11,797 bases of DNA from an uncultured bacterium (GCA_948888345.1 CAQTPN010000014.1:1-11797), one strand, 5' to 3'; positions 1 to 9,147 are shown, numbered from the stretch's first letter. Made by a program: numbers and translations. The notes: generated by a model not told the origin, from the sequence alone.

Positions 1-1
1 T

Positions 2-2728
2 ATGCAAGCTTATGAGCAAAAATTGTTTGAGCATTTTTTCACATACTCAAATACGAAAACTGCCCAAAATCCTAAAGGATACCTTGTTCATGAAAATCCT
101 ATTGAAAAAGCAGGTTCTGCTGTCGGTGATTTAGGAAAGGATGTTGTTAATCTTACTAAAGCTCTAAAAGATGGTAAAAGCGACGATTCTTCTCTTGGAA
201 GAATGAATGATTTAGGGATGAAGCTTGGCGCAGTTGGAATTGCAAGCTATCTTTTAACAAGAAAAACCACTCCGAAAGCAAAAATGATGGAATTTGTCGG
301 TGCCGGTGTTTTCCTTTCCATGATGCAGTTATGGCAGAAGGCAGTTATTGCTGCTCCGATTAAGGCGCGTTTTGGGGTAGATATTAATCAGCAGTATGTG
401 GATTCTATGGGAAGAAAGAAAGATTTACTTCTTGATAACCAGTACATTCCTGCCCTTGAAACTCCTGAAGAGCTTGATAAACTTGCAGATAATTTAAATC
501 TTCCGAAAGATATGGAATACAGAAGAGAATACGCCAAAGAGTTAAGAAGAAAAATCGGTCTGCAGGGAAGAACGTTAAATATGTTAACGGTTGGTGTTGC
601 AACTCCTGTTTTAACTGCTCTTATCTGCGGCGGTATTGAAAAATATGCTGACAGTGCAATTACCCAGCACAGCATTAATTCTGCAGATAGAAAATCTCAA
701 AATTTTGCCAAACTTGTTAAATCAAAAGCCTCAAATCCCTTGTTTGACAGAGAAAACGGCTCTAAAATAATAAAAGAATACTCATCTAAAGGGGTAAAAT
801 CCGTTGATGATATTTTCTTTGATAACTTGGCAAAAGCTTTAAATCCTGTAAATGCTGTTGAAAACGGCAAAGTTACAAAAAAGATGCCTGATTTATCATC
901 AAAAATCAAACAAGATTTGAAAATGCTTTTTGCGGACTCTATTGATAATAAAGAAGCAGCTGCCGGCATTTTTGATTTAATCTCAAAAAATGCAAAAGAT
1001 GAAGGCGAAAATCTTGTTATAAAAACAGCTGATACGCTATCTCAGGGCACGGTTGATGTAAGAATTTCCAAAACAAATCTAAGAGAAGGTCTTGAAGATA
1101 CTATGCAGCAAGTTAAAGAAGGCAAAGTATCTTATGACGGCGAGAGCATTATAGAAGCATTGAAGAAAAACAGCAGATTTATTGTGGATGCAGGGGTTAA
1201 GACTGTTGAATCTGATGCTCTTGAAACTCTTCAAAATCAATATATTAAAAGCTGTTTAAGAAATCCTGATGAAACAAGGACTGTTGCTCAAATTATTGAA
1301 AGCATCAAACAGGGCACCGAAAGCACATTTGATGCTATTGTTAAAAATGCAGATGATACACTTAGCGGAATTGAAGCTAAAAAGCATTTGACAGCCCTTC
1401 CTTATGAATTTTTAGATGATGCTGACAGTACTTTTAAAGACTTTATCCAAAATCAAAAAACTAAATTTGCTCCTGAATTTATGCAAAGGGTTGAAGCAAA
1501 TTATAAAAATGGCGCAAGACAATTGGCGGCTTCTCTTGCAGGTATTGATGAAGTTACAAAATCAATGGAGCTTGCATTCGGAAAAGAATATAATAACATT
1601 GTTGAATGTGTTTTTGAGATTGCAAAACCTGACAGAAAACAGCTTAATCTTATGAGAAATAATTCAGAATATGCTTCTGAATATCTTCAAAAGGCAATCG
1701 AAGGCATAGCAAAGGATTCAAATAAATACGAAGCATTCATTAAAAAACTTGCAAAAGCTCCTGCAGTAAATGATGCAAAAAGAGCTGAAATTATTACAAA
1801 ACTTGTTAAAGGTACAAATGAAGTACTGGATAGTACAGCTGCTGAAATTGACCCCAAACTTAAGACTTTATATGATATGTCAAGCTATACTGCAAGACGT
1901 TCAAAGGCACTTGTAGGTATTATTGAAAAATGGGCACTTGAATCATTCCCCGGAATTGATGCTACAAATAACAGAGTATTGCTTGCTGCTGATTTAGAAA
2001 AAAGAATTAATGACGGCACATTGAAGAAACAGTGGGATGCACTTCAGGCTAAATCACAGGTAAATCAAACATTTGAAGCATTTGTTGATGATGCAAGAAG
2101 AATTTTACATAAATCCACTCCGTCTGATTTTGCAAATACAAATTATATTCACGGCAACGGTGAATATTATAAGAGATTAAATGATATGCTCTTTAATCAG
2201 CCTTTAAGTTCTGATACCGTGAAGGCAGCAGGCGGAACGAAAGGACTTGCCGAAAAAATTGATGAACTGAGAGGTTCTCTGATGGCTGTCGGGTCGCGCG
2301 GTTCAGAGCATAAGCTTATCGCAGGTTCTCTGCAGTTTCCTCAAAATACGCTTGCGGTTGCAGATTATGTAAACAGTGCAAACACTCTTTGTAAAAAAGC
2401 ATGGGATGAAAGCGGCAAAGAATTTTTCACCATTTGTGATGATATTGATGTAAAAAATGGTATAATAAGAAAGGCATTTGAAAAAACTCTTGTTGAACCG
2501 GATTCTATTAAATATCAAAAAGTCGGCAAATCTCTAAAAGATTTTGCATTTGAAAATGCAAGTCAGAAGTATAATTCTAAAACATGGATGAGAATTTTTG
2601 TACCGGTTGCAGCAGCTCTTGCAGGTGTTACCCTTTTATCCCAGATTTTCATCGGCAAAAAGAATAAAGACCAGCATTTATATATGGAAAAGAAAACATC
2701 AGGAGCAGTAGATGGAAATAGGCAATAA
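2..2728 (+). CDS. Large membrane-associated protein of unknown function (5' end possibly incomplete)
   Basis: I do not recognise a named domain. The 908-residue reading begins with an ATG at the second base of the window, so the true start may lie upstream and no ribosome binding site can be judged. Hydrophobic segments lie at about residues 71-86, 96-119 and 191-212, and a single strong one at 865-885 is followed by a Lys-rich tail (GKKNKD). The roughly 650 residues between 212 and 865 are polar, charged and apparently mostly helical, without clear repeats or catalytic motifs. This suggests a protein held in the membrane at both ends with a large soluble middle. It overlaps the next gene by 17 nt, which implies co-transcription and coupled translation with a GH13 enzyme-like protein. 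A lineage-restricted family is likely (inference). It could be a scaffold or envelope protein, but the sequence does not show which. Confidence 0.85.
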   Translation: MQAYEQKLFEHFFTYSNTKTAQNPKGYLVHENPIEKAGSAVGDLGKDVVNLTKALKDGKSDDSSLGRMNDLGMKLGAVGIASYLLTRKTTPKAKMMEFVGAGVFLSMMQLWQKAVIAAPIKARFGVDINQQYVDSMGRKKDLLLDNQYIPALETPEELDKLADNLNLPKDMEYRREYAKELRRKIGLQGRTLNMLTVGVATPVLTALICGGIEKYADSAITQHSINSADRKSQNFAKLVKSKASNPLFDRENGSKIIKEYSSKGVKSVDDIFFDNLAKALNPVNAVENGKVTKKMPDLSSKIKQDLKMLFADSIDNKEAAAGIFDLISKNAKDEGENLVIKTADTLSQGTVDVRISKTNLREGLEDTMQQVKEGKVSYDGESIIEALKKNSRFIVDAGVKTVESDALETLQNQYIKSCLRNPDETRTVAQIIESIKQGTESTFDAIVKNADDTLSGIEAKKHLTALPYEFLDDADSTFKDFIQNQKTKFAPEFMQRVEANYKNGARQLAASLAGIDEVTKSMELAFGKEYNNIVECVFEIAKPDRKQLNLMRNNSEYASEYLQKAIEGIAKDSNKYEAFIKKLAKAPAVNDAKRAEIITKLVKGTNEVLDSTAAEIDPKLKTLYDMSSYTARRSKALVGIIEKWALESFPGIDATNNRVLLAADLEKRINDGTLKKQWDALQAKSQVNQTFEAFVDDARRILHKSTPSDFANTNYIHGNGEYYKRLNDMLFNQPLSSDTVKAAGGTKGLAEKIDELRGSLMAVGSRGSEHKLIAGSLQFPQNTLAVADYVNSANTLCKKAWDESGKEFFTICDDIDVKNGIIRKAFEKTLVEPDSIKYQKVGKSLKDFAFENASQKYNSKTWMRIFVPVAAALAGVTLLSQIFIGKKNKDQHLYMEKKTSGAVDGNRQ
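2701..2705 (+). promoter_or_regulatory. Ribosome binding site of the first GH13 gene, inside the upstream gene
   Basis: AGGAG lies 6 nt before the ATG at 2712, within the last codons of the upstream gene, whose TAA is at 2726-2728. The good spacing supports this start and a 17-nt gene overlap, so the two products are probably made from one transcript with translational coupling. Confidence 0.75.
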
Positions 2729-4610
2729 TATATCAGCAAGCCCTTTGCTTCAACAACGTATTAAAAATAGCGAAGCTCCTAAAGCACAGCAGGAAGCGCA
2801 GATACAGCAGCCTGCTCAAACACTGACGGCTTTCCCGGGGAGTGATTTATTAAAAGCTTATGTGGGTTTAAATACAACTCAAGGGTATATGCAGGCTCAA
2901 AATGTTCAGGCTGTAAATGGTGTTCAAAATGTAAATAATAATAACGGCTGGCAAAATAGTTTAAGGTATCAATTGAGAAATAATGAAGCCAATATTTTTG
3001 CCGTTATTCCAAGAACAATGAATGCTCAGGATTTTGACGGCAATGCATTAATTCAGGGAAATGAAATCAGAGGAAATCTTGTAAATGCCGTTGGCAGGTT
3101 AGATGAAATTAAAGCTCTCGGGATGAATACGCTGCATATTCTTCCTATTCACCCCACAGGAAAAAACCATGCAATGGGAACGGCAGGTTCTGTTTATTCG
3201 CCGGATGATTTATTAAAAATAGACCCTGAAATTGTGGATGAGAATCCGCCTGCAGAGGCAAAGAAGGCAATTGAGGCTATTTATAAACAAAGAACCGGCC
3301 GTGATTTAGTTAAAATGGACAAAAACGACCCGGAAGTTGCTTTTGCACAATGTCAGTATTTTGTAGATGAGTGTCACAAGCGCGGAATTAGTGCCATGCT
3401 TGATTTACCAAGCTGTGTTTCTGTTGATTTTTCAGAAAGAAACCCTCATCTTATGGCAAAAGAAAAAGACGGCTCCGATAAAACCCCCGGCGGCTGGCAG
3501 GATATCAGGATGATGGAGCCCTGGGAAAATGAAGAAAAACGCATTTTAAATAAAGATTTAGTAGAACTTCACAGAAAATATGTGGATATGTGTATAGGCC
3601 TTGGAATGGATGGTATCAGGGCAGATGTAGGCAGGGCTAAACCTGTTGAATTCTGGAATGTTATTATTCCTTATTCAAGAAGCAAAGACCCTGAATTCGG
3701 CTGGCTTGCTGAAACCTATACCTATGAAGATGCCTCTCCGCAGTTAAATATGCCCCATGACAGGCCGGAAGATTTATTAAAAGCAGGATTTGATGCAATT
3801 TATGGCCAGTGGCATATCTTCAACCAGTGGACAAAAGCTGATGACCTTTACAATTATGTAAAAGAAAATATTGATATGAGCAACAGAATGACTGACGGCC
3901 AGAGAACGCTTATAGGTTCATTCTCAACCCACGATGACCAGAGCCCGATGTTCTACGGCGGTGCTCCATGGGTTATGCTTACAACTGCTCTTCAGGCAAC
4001 ATTGCCTCAAATGTGTCCGTATTTTGTAGATGGTGTTCAATCAGGTGATTATTATCTGTACCCTTATGAAGGTATGAAAAACCCTGAAACTCAGACAGAC
4101 ACAAACGAATGCACGGTTCATAAAGGAAGGCTTGATATCTTTAATTTTTCAAGAAAACCGGGTGGCGACCATCCTGAAATCGGTGAATTTATGAAATCTG
4201 CCATGGCTCTAAAAACAGGTGCAAACAAAGAAGTTATAAATAAAGGTTCTTTTGTTGTTCTTGAAACAGGCAATCCTGAAATTATTGCTTATGCAAGACA
4301 TTTAAATGGCAAAACTCTTCTTGTTGTTGCAAACAGAAATGTAAACCACAGAAATTCAGGTGCAATCAATATTAACGGCTTCAAAAAAACTCAAAAACTT
4401 GAAAACCTTATTCCCGCTTATGGTGATAAGAGCCAGTTCCAGGCTGATGATAATAAATTAATCGTGGATTTGGCACCGTCACGCGCACATGTGTTTGAAA
4501 TTGATGCGCCAAATGTGGAAATCGGGGCAAAAGCTGTTTACCGGCAGAATATGACCGATACTCAAATTCATACATTGCAAAATCAAAATACACAATTCAA
4601 TGCAGCTTAA
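2712..4610 (+). CDS. Alpha-amylase clan (GH13) protein, GlgE-like features, altered region I
   Basis: This 632-residue protein is predicted to act on alpha-1,4-glucans. The catalytic barrel spans about residues 95-500. LGMNTLHILPIHPTG (136-150) resembles the second barrel strand. GMDGIRADVGRAKPVEFW (298-315) carries the nucleophile D305 and R303. WLAETYTYED (331-340) carries the acid/base E334. FSTHDDQSP (404-412) carries H407 and the third carboxylate D408. Region I reads MLDLPSCV (229-236): D231 is present, but the usual Asn-His pair is Cys-Val. The LPIHPTG motif, the missing Asn-His and the KPxxFW after region II recall GlgE-type maltosyltransferases (GH13_3), although the usual N-terminal beta domain is absent. 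A short beta domain follows (about 510-600). Residues 1-80 are rich in Gln and Asn and have no signal peptide, suggesting a cytoplasmic location. GH13 membership is secure; the substrate and the choice between hydrolase and transferase are not. Confidence 0.88.
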   Translation: MEIGNNISASPLLQQRIKNSEAPKAQQEAQIQQPAQTLTAFPGSDLLKAYVGLNTTQGYMQAQNVQAVNGVQNVNNNNGWQNSLRYQLRNNEANIFAVIPRTMNAQDFDGNALIQGNEIRGNLVNAVGRLDEIKALGMNTLHILPIHPTGKNHAMGTAGSVYSPDDLLKIDPEIVDENPPAEAKKAIEAIYKQRTGRDLVKMDKNDPEVAFAQCQYFVDECHKRGISAMLDLPSCVSVDFSERNPHLMAKEKDGSDKTPGGWQDIRMMEPWENEEKRILNKDLVELHRKYVDMCIGLGMDGIRADVGRAKPVEFWNVIIPYSRSKDPEFGWLAETYTYEDASPQLNMPHDRPEDLLKAGFDAIYGQWHIFNQWTKADDLYNYVKENIDMSNRMTDGQRTLIGSFSTHDDQSPMFYGGAPWVMLTTALQATLPQMCPYFVDGVQSGDYYLYPYEGMKNPETQTDTNECTVHKGRLDIFNFSRKPGGDHPEIGEFMKSAMALKTGANKEVINKGSFVVLETGNPEIIAYARHLNGKTLLVVANRNVNHRNSGAININGFKKTQKLENLIPAYGDKSQFQADDNKLIVDLAPSRAHVFEIDAPNVEIGAKAVYRQNMTDTQIHTLQNQNTQFNAA

Positions 4611-4645
4611 TTAAATGTAAAATTTGTGGCTGTTTAGGGCAATTT

Positions 4646-4676
4646 TTGAAATTTTTGGGTTTTATATTGGTATAGT
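4646..4676 (+). promoter_or_regulatory. Candidate promoter of the large GH13 gene
   Basis: The 101-bp gap between the GH13 genes contains TTGAAA (4646-4651) and an extended -10, TGGTATAGT (4668-4676). The spacer is 19 nt, longer than the usual 17, but the TG extension would compensate. Predicted transcription starts near 4683, giving a leader of about 30 nt. No GC-rich terminator hairpin precedes it, so read-through from the upstream operon is also possible. Confidence 0.5.
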
Positions 4677-4698
4677 ACTATTAAAGAACTGAAAGCTT

Positions 4699-4706
4699 AA
4701 GGGGAA
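4699..4706 (+). promoter_or_regulatory. Ribosome binding site supporting the GTG start at 4712
   Basis: AAGGGGAA ends 5 nt before a GTG codon. No ATG start with comparable spacing lies nearby. The GTG start also keeps the N-terminal tag NNVSFTGQ in the protein, which favours this choice. Confidence 0.7.
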
Positions 4707-4711
4707 TATTT

Positions 4712-7700
4712 GTGGATTCACTATCATTTAACAGGACATCTCAAAGCCAGAGTATAAATAAGCAGAATAATGTTTCTTTCACAGGGCAAAAAAGTATAAT
4801 TGATGCCGCAGGTACTAAAACTTACAGGTTTTATGCGCCTCCCTATGATGATTCTAAATATTTAGCGGCTCTTGAACTTGTTAGTATTGAAAACGGAAAA
4901 GATTCAAAAGGTAATCCGACAGGTGAATTTAAGGCGACAGGAACCCCTGTTTTACTTGATAAATCTATAAATTGTTTTGACAGTTCCGCAAAAGGGCTTT
5001 CAAATCTTCCTTTTGATGTAACCGAAGAAGAATTAAAACAATACCAGATAAATGATGATGTTGTAGGATACAGATTTGTTCTTTTGGATAAAGAAACTTA
5101 TAAAAAGACAAAAAATCTGGATGCTGCAATTGGTGCTGCCAAATGGACGGATGATAATGATTATAAACATACGACCTACCTGCTTGATTCAGGAAAAATA
5201 GCAGCCGGTTACCCTTATGAAAATTATTCATATTTTTCAAAAAAACAGGGCTTTGTAAACAAAACAGGCCCTATGTATCACATTATGCCGGATTCATACA
5301 ATGTTGAAAAAGGGAATGAAGATTTTGTAAGAACAACCTTTAATAAAGCAGGCGGCAATATTCAGGGAATTATATCAAAAATCAAAGAAGAAAACGGCGA
5401 GCTTGCTCCCTATGAAATGATTATTACAACCTCTCTTTTTGGCGGGGATGACGTATCTTCTCACGGATATTGGACTGCAAACCCTTATCAGATTGCATCT
5501 GTCAGAGGAACTCTTGAAGATTTTAAAGAATTGCAGACAGCCGTTTTTGATGCAGGCAAAACCTATGTTACAGACGGTGCCTTTACATCTTTTGGGCTTG
5601 AAGCTCCGCAATTGCAGCATGTTTTAAAATGGGGTAAAGAATCTCCGTTTTATCACTGGATTAAATTTGACGGCACAGATGCTCCAAACGGTACTGTAAA
5701 ATTAGGTATTCTGCCGGATACAATCGTTTCTCCGAATAATAAAAATGCAAAGCCTGAAGATTATAAAAAAACTCAAACCCTTCTCAATGAAATAAGATTT
5801 AAGGTTGTAAACCCCAAATACATTGAATCAAAAGAGGGGGACAGGTTTTCTGCCAAAAAAATTAACCCTGATTATGATGAAACAAAGCCGACCTATATCC
5901 AGTTGTTTGATAACAGATTAGCCGGCTCCAAAGCCGATGATTTAACGGAATTAATCACGGTTTATGAAAAACAAAATACTGATAACCACTATGATATTGC
6001 AACCCATCAGGATTCCGTTCAACCCTTTTATTTTGAGGTTGACCCTGCTGATGCAAGATTTCAAACAAGAGGTGCAAGCTTAAAAGAATTACAGGAAGAA
6101 GGATATGTTTCAGGATATGATAAATTTAAAAAACCTGTAATTCAAAAAGGGTATGATACCTTCTTTCAAATGGATAATTATTCAATCACAACAAAATCTC
6201 AGGCTGGCGGTGCCAATACATGGGATGGCGAAGTTGACCTTTTGAAAGCAAATATTTCAAATCCGTCAAACAATCCGGATGATATCATAGGAAATAAGCA
6301 GGTTAAAAACCATTATTATAATATAGCTTCTTACTGGACAAAATTAACTGATGATGCCCTTATAGAGCATATTGCAAAGGTATCCGGCGAAGAAGGAAAA
6401 TCCGCTCTTAATAAAATTTGCAAAAAGCATAAAATGACAAATGCTGAAATTAATAACCTTGCAAATGTTATTAATACTGATGAATTCAACAAAAATTTTA
6501 ATGCTAAATTTAAAGGTAAGAATGATGCTGAAATTTTAACCGATGCAATTGTTAATTTTCCTCTTGAAAGTATTGAATTTGCACCGGATTTAACAGCTGC
6601 TCTATCTATGCCGCAAATTACTCCGAGGCCTAAAGAAGGCATAAACGACAGAACTCCTAAAACAGAACTTCTGAATACAATGTCTGATAATGCTCAAAGC
6701 TTGTATAAAGATTCAATGCAAAAATACGCAATGTCTGTTTTGAAAGAATTGGATGCAAAAATGCCCGGCGGACAGAAGCTGTTTAAAGGCGGAAATGCAG
6801 CTCATTTAACTGATTACGGTAAATTTGTTACGGATATTGTAACTGCGGATATTATGAAATATGGGGTTGTTAAAGCATTATTTCCGGAGGATAATCTGGT
6901 TGAATTTGATGCTGGCGGTAATCCTGAATATGATGAAGATTTGAAATACAAAGGTCTTGTAAGCCTTGAAATTAATGAACCTAACGGACCTGAAAATGAA
7001 GCCAATGCATTATTGAAAAAATTAATTAAAGGTTTCAATGAAATTGAGAACGAAGATAATTCAGACCTTGTAGATGCTTTATATACAAGATTTAAAAATG
7101 TTAAATTAGATGATATCAAAATGGCCCGCGCTATCGTAAATCAGACAGGTGCCGGCTTAAACTGGCGTTTTGATGCTGCAAAAGACGTTGCCGACCTTGA
7201 TAAAAGGCGCGCAAATGACCCGAACACATCATTTGAAGATTGTTGGGATAATGTTATTGATTTTTGGGGCGGGTTTATTGAAAATATCAGAAAATATAAC
7301 CCTGCAGCTTATACAATAGCGGAAGTTACAAATCTTTGGGAATTTTCAAGATGGCAAAGCTCCGGGAAAAGCTTATTTGCACTGAAGGATATGGAAAGCC
7401 TTGAAACATTAAGCACTCCTCAGCAAAAATATGCTCTTTATGAATTTTATATGGCAAATAAAGACAGCCTCGGAACGGGAAATATCCCTCATGATATTCA
7501 AAAATCTTTAGAAAATAAAAAAATTACCCCTAAAGAATTGAGTAAAAATCCAAACCTTATCTCGGATAAAGAATTTATACAGTTAAGAAATTATTTTGGC
7601 ATTACAAAAGAAAACGGCAATACAAAAATTGATGCTGAAAGAGCAAGTGATGCAATGCAAAGAAGCGATTTTGGAAAGTATATAAATCCAAACATTGCAG

Positions 7701-9106
7701 AAAGAATGCTTTATGAAAAAACTGGTGCTACAACAGGAAGCAACTATGATACTTTCTATGGTTTATATCCTGAGTTATTCGGCCAGAACTTTGAATTCGG
7801 TTATACAAGTGACAACAGGCTGTATAATATGAAAAGTTTTGAGGACGGTTTAAAGGGCTTTTTCAGCAACAATTCTCCTCAATTTATAAACCACAGCCAT
7901 ATATTTGTAAATAACCATGATAAGCCGCGTCCTCTTCATTGTATGGCCCTTGATATGGAATTATTCCTGAGTGATTTTAAATCTCACACGGAAAAATCGG
8001 AAGAAAGACCGCAAAAAGAGGCAGAATTTAAATCAAGAGCAAAAGCTGTTACAAGACTTTCTGACGATAGCAAGCTTGATACCGTAAGTTCTATGGCGGT
8101 TGCTGTCGGTGAAAAATACCTTAAAATGTTTGAGGACAGTTATAAGGACATAATAAGCGATGCAGAATTTAATACAATAAAACAGGCGATTGCTGATTTA
8201 TCTCAAGGTAAATTTTTAAATCAAACGGCAGGTTCAATGCAAAGGTCAAGAACCTTTGGTTTTCTTCCGTTTGACGTTACTTTAAAGGATGTTATCCAGC
8301 AGGCAAGATACCTTTCAGAAACAAAAGGGATGAAATGGAATATTTCAGACGGTAAATCTTCTGACGATAAAGAATTATCAGAAAAAGAGACGAAACTTTA
8401 TAACGAAACATTTGCAAAGCTTGCACCGGATACCGAAAAGCTTTCTGCAATGCTCCGCATGATGATGTTTTCTGTTGGTATTCCGACACTGTTTGCCGGT
8501 GATGAAATGGCTCATTCAGGATATGAAACACCGACCAAAAACGTTGAGCTTGCAATAAGAAATATTATTCACCACAGCTGGCTTAATGACGGCCCTGAAG
8601 GCAAAAAATTTGTAAAAGACCTTTATAAACATACAACGGCTGCTGCAAACGTTCATAAAATGAACGGCTTATCTGCCCTTGCCGACGGTTCTCCGCTTAT
8701 TGTTCCGCAAAATAATGATAAAGATGGAGAAGCTTCCCGCACGGCACTGTTTAAATATAACGATAAAGGTTCAAGCGTTCTTGTTGTTTATTCAAATAAT
8801 CAAATGGATACTAAAAACCGTGACCCGAAAGCAAATTTGAATAAAGAAACCGATAAAGTATCTCATATTGATTTAGAGTATCTTGATGCATATGGCAGCC
8901 CGAGCGGAAAAACCGTTGCAAAAGACGGCGACAGGTATAAAAAACTTGAATATGACCCGAAAAGCGGTCAATATACGGATGATGGCAAAACATATAAAGT
9001 AGAAAACGGAAAACTTGTAAGAGAAGGAATGATAACAGCTTCGGGACACAGTAATCCTAATATTGAACTGGATGATGTTGCAAACGTATTCTATAAGATA
9101 AATTAA
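4712..9106 (+). CDS. Giant alpha-amylase clan (GH13) protein with expanded barrel
   Basis: This 1464-residue protein is about two to three times the usual GH13 length. The tag NNVSFTGQ (19-26) is followed by a probable N-terminal beta domain (about 35-180) and a barrel starting at GPMYHIMPDSYN (186-197). HGYWTANPYQIASVRGTLED (251-270) is typical of the stretch after strand 2. Region I is VTDGAFTSFG (286-295), with D288 but no Asn-His. Region II is GLNWRFDAAKDV (815-826), with R819 and nucleophile D821. Region III is YTIAEVTNLWEF (867-878), with acid/base E871. Region IV is FVNNHDKPR (1065-1073), with H1069 and D1070. SVGIPTLFAGDEMA (1254-1267) is the usual late barrel motif, and a C-terminal beta domain follows (about 1320-1464). 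Two insertions separate regions I and II, and another lies at about 1075-1240. There is no signal peptide. The retained catalytic residues suggest an active alpha-glucan hydrolase or transferase, but the substrate cannot be read from sequence. Confidence 0.9.
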   Translation: MDSLSFNRTSQSQSINKQNNVSFTGQKSIIDAAGTKTYRFYAPPYDDSKYLAALELVSIENGKDSKGNPTGEFKATGTPVLLDKSINCFDSSAKGLSNLPFDVTEEELKQYQINDDVVGYRFVLLDKETYKKTKNLDAAIGAAKWTDDNDYKHTTYLLDSGKIAAGYPYENYSYFSKKQGFVNKTGPMYHIMPDSYNVEKGNEDFVRTTFNKAGGNIQGIISKIKEENGELAPYEMIITTSLFGGDDVSSHGYWTANPYQIASVRGTLEDFKELQTAVFDAGKTYVTDGAFTSFGLEAPQLQHVLKWGKESPFYHWIKFDGTDAPNGTVKLGILPDTIVSPNNKNAKPEDYKKTQTLLNEIRFKVVNPKYIESKEGDRFSAKKINPDYDETKPTYIQLFDNRLAGSKADDLTELITVYEKQNTDNHYDIATHQDSVQPFYFEVDPADARFQTRGASLKELQEEGYVSGYDKFKKPVIQKGYDTFFQMDNYSITTKSQAGGANTWDGEVDLLKANISNPSNNPDDIIGNKQVKNHYYNIASYWTKLTDDALIEHIAKVSGEEGKSALNKICKKHKMTNAEINNLANVINTDEFNKNFNAKFKGKNDAEILTDAIVNFPLESIEFAPDLTAALSMPQITPRPKEGINDRTPKTELLNTMSDNAQSLYKDSMQKYAMSVLKELDAKMPGGQKLFKGGNAAHLTDYGKFVTDIVTADIMKYGVVKALFPEDNLVEFDAGGNPEYDEDLKYKGLVSLEINEPNGPENEANALLKKLIKGFNEIENEDNSDLVDALYTRFKNVKLDDIKMARAIVNQTGAGLNWRFDAAKDVADLDKRRANDPNTSFEDCWDNVIDFWGGFIENIRKYNPAAYTIAEVTNLWEFSRWQSSGKSLFALKDMESLETLSTPQQKYALYEFYMANKDSLGTGNIPHDIQKSLENKKITPKELSKNPNLISDKEFIQLRNYFGITKENGNTKIDAERASDAMQRSDFGKYINPNIAERMLYEKTGATTGSNYDTFYGLYPELFGQNFEFGYTSDNRLYNMKSFEDGLKGFFSNNSPQFINHSHIFVNNHDKPRPLHCMALDMELFLSDFKSHTEKSEERPQKEAEFKSRAKAVTRLSDDSKLDTVSSMAVAVGEKYLKMFEDSYKDIISDAEFNTIKQAIADLSQGKFLNQTAGSMQRSRTFGFLPFDVTLKDVIQQARYLSETKGMKWNISDGKSSDDKELSEKETKLYNETFAKLAPDTEKLSAMLRMMMFSVGIPTLFAGDEMAHSGYETPTKNVELAIRNIIHHSWLNDGPEGKKFVKDLYKHTTAAANVHKMNGLSALADGSPLIVPQNNDKDGEASRTALFKYNDKGSSVLVVYSNNQMDTKNRDPKANLNKETDKVSHIDLEYLDAYGSPSGKTVAKDGDRYKKLEYDPKSGQYTDDGKTYKVENGKLVREGMITASGHSNPNIELDDVANVFYKIN

Positions 9107-9113
9107 AATTTTA

Positions 9114-9144
9114 AAAAAGCGGGCAAAATAAAAGCCCGCTTTTT
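9114..9144. terminator. Bidirectional rho-independent terminator
   Basis: AAAAAGCGGGC (9114-9124) pairs perfectly with GCCCGCTTTTT (9134-9144) around the 9-nt loop AAAATAAAA. The T run serves the + strand large GH13 gene ending at 9106. The A run gives a T run on the - strand for the convergent gene ending at 9148. The placement between two convergent stop codons, 41 nt apart, fits exactly. Confidence 0.93.
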
Positions 9145-9147
9145 AGT

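Noticed and set aside
388..969. Open frames on the - strand opposite the first gene (388-675, 405-602, 697-969)
   Set aside because: They lie within a long, well-supported + strand gene, overlap each other, have low-quality composition and lack ribosome binding sites. They are antisense shadows.
1416..1655. 79-codon + strand frame inside the first gene
   Set aside because: It is an out-of-frame reading of the same gene, rich in Leu and Lys from AT-rich codons, with no support of its own.
6331..8993. Several - strand frames (6331-6642, 6814-7119, 8292-8555, 8811-8993) inside the large GH13 gene
   Set aside because: The + strand frame carries clear GH13 motifs throughout this stretch, so these are shadows. 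The hydrophobic look of 6331-6642 comes from reading antisense to charged codons.
4712..9106. Large GH13 gene as a fusion or frameshift artefact
   Set aside because: The frame is continuous, and the four conserved regions occur in the correct order with compatible spacing from region II on. The codon style is uniform, so a natural long protein is more likely.
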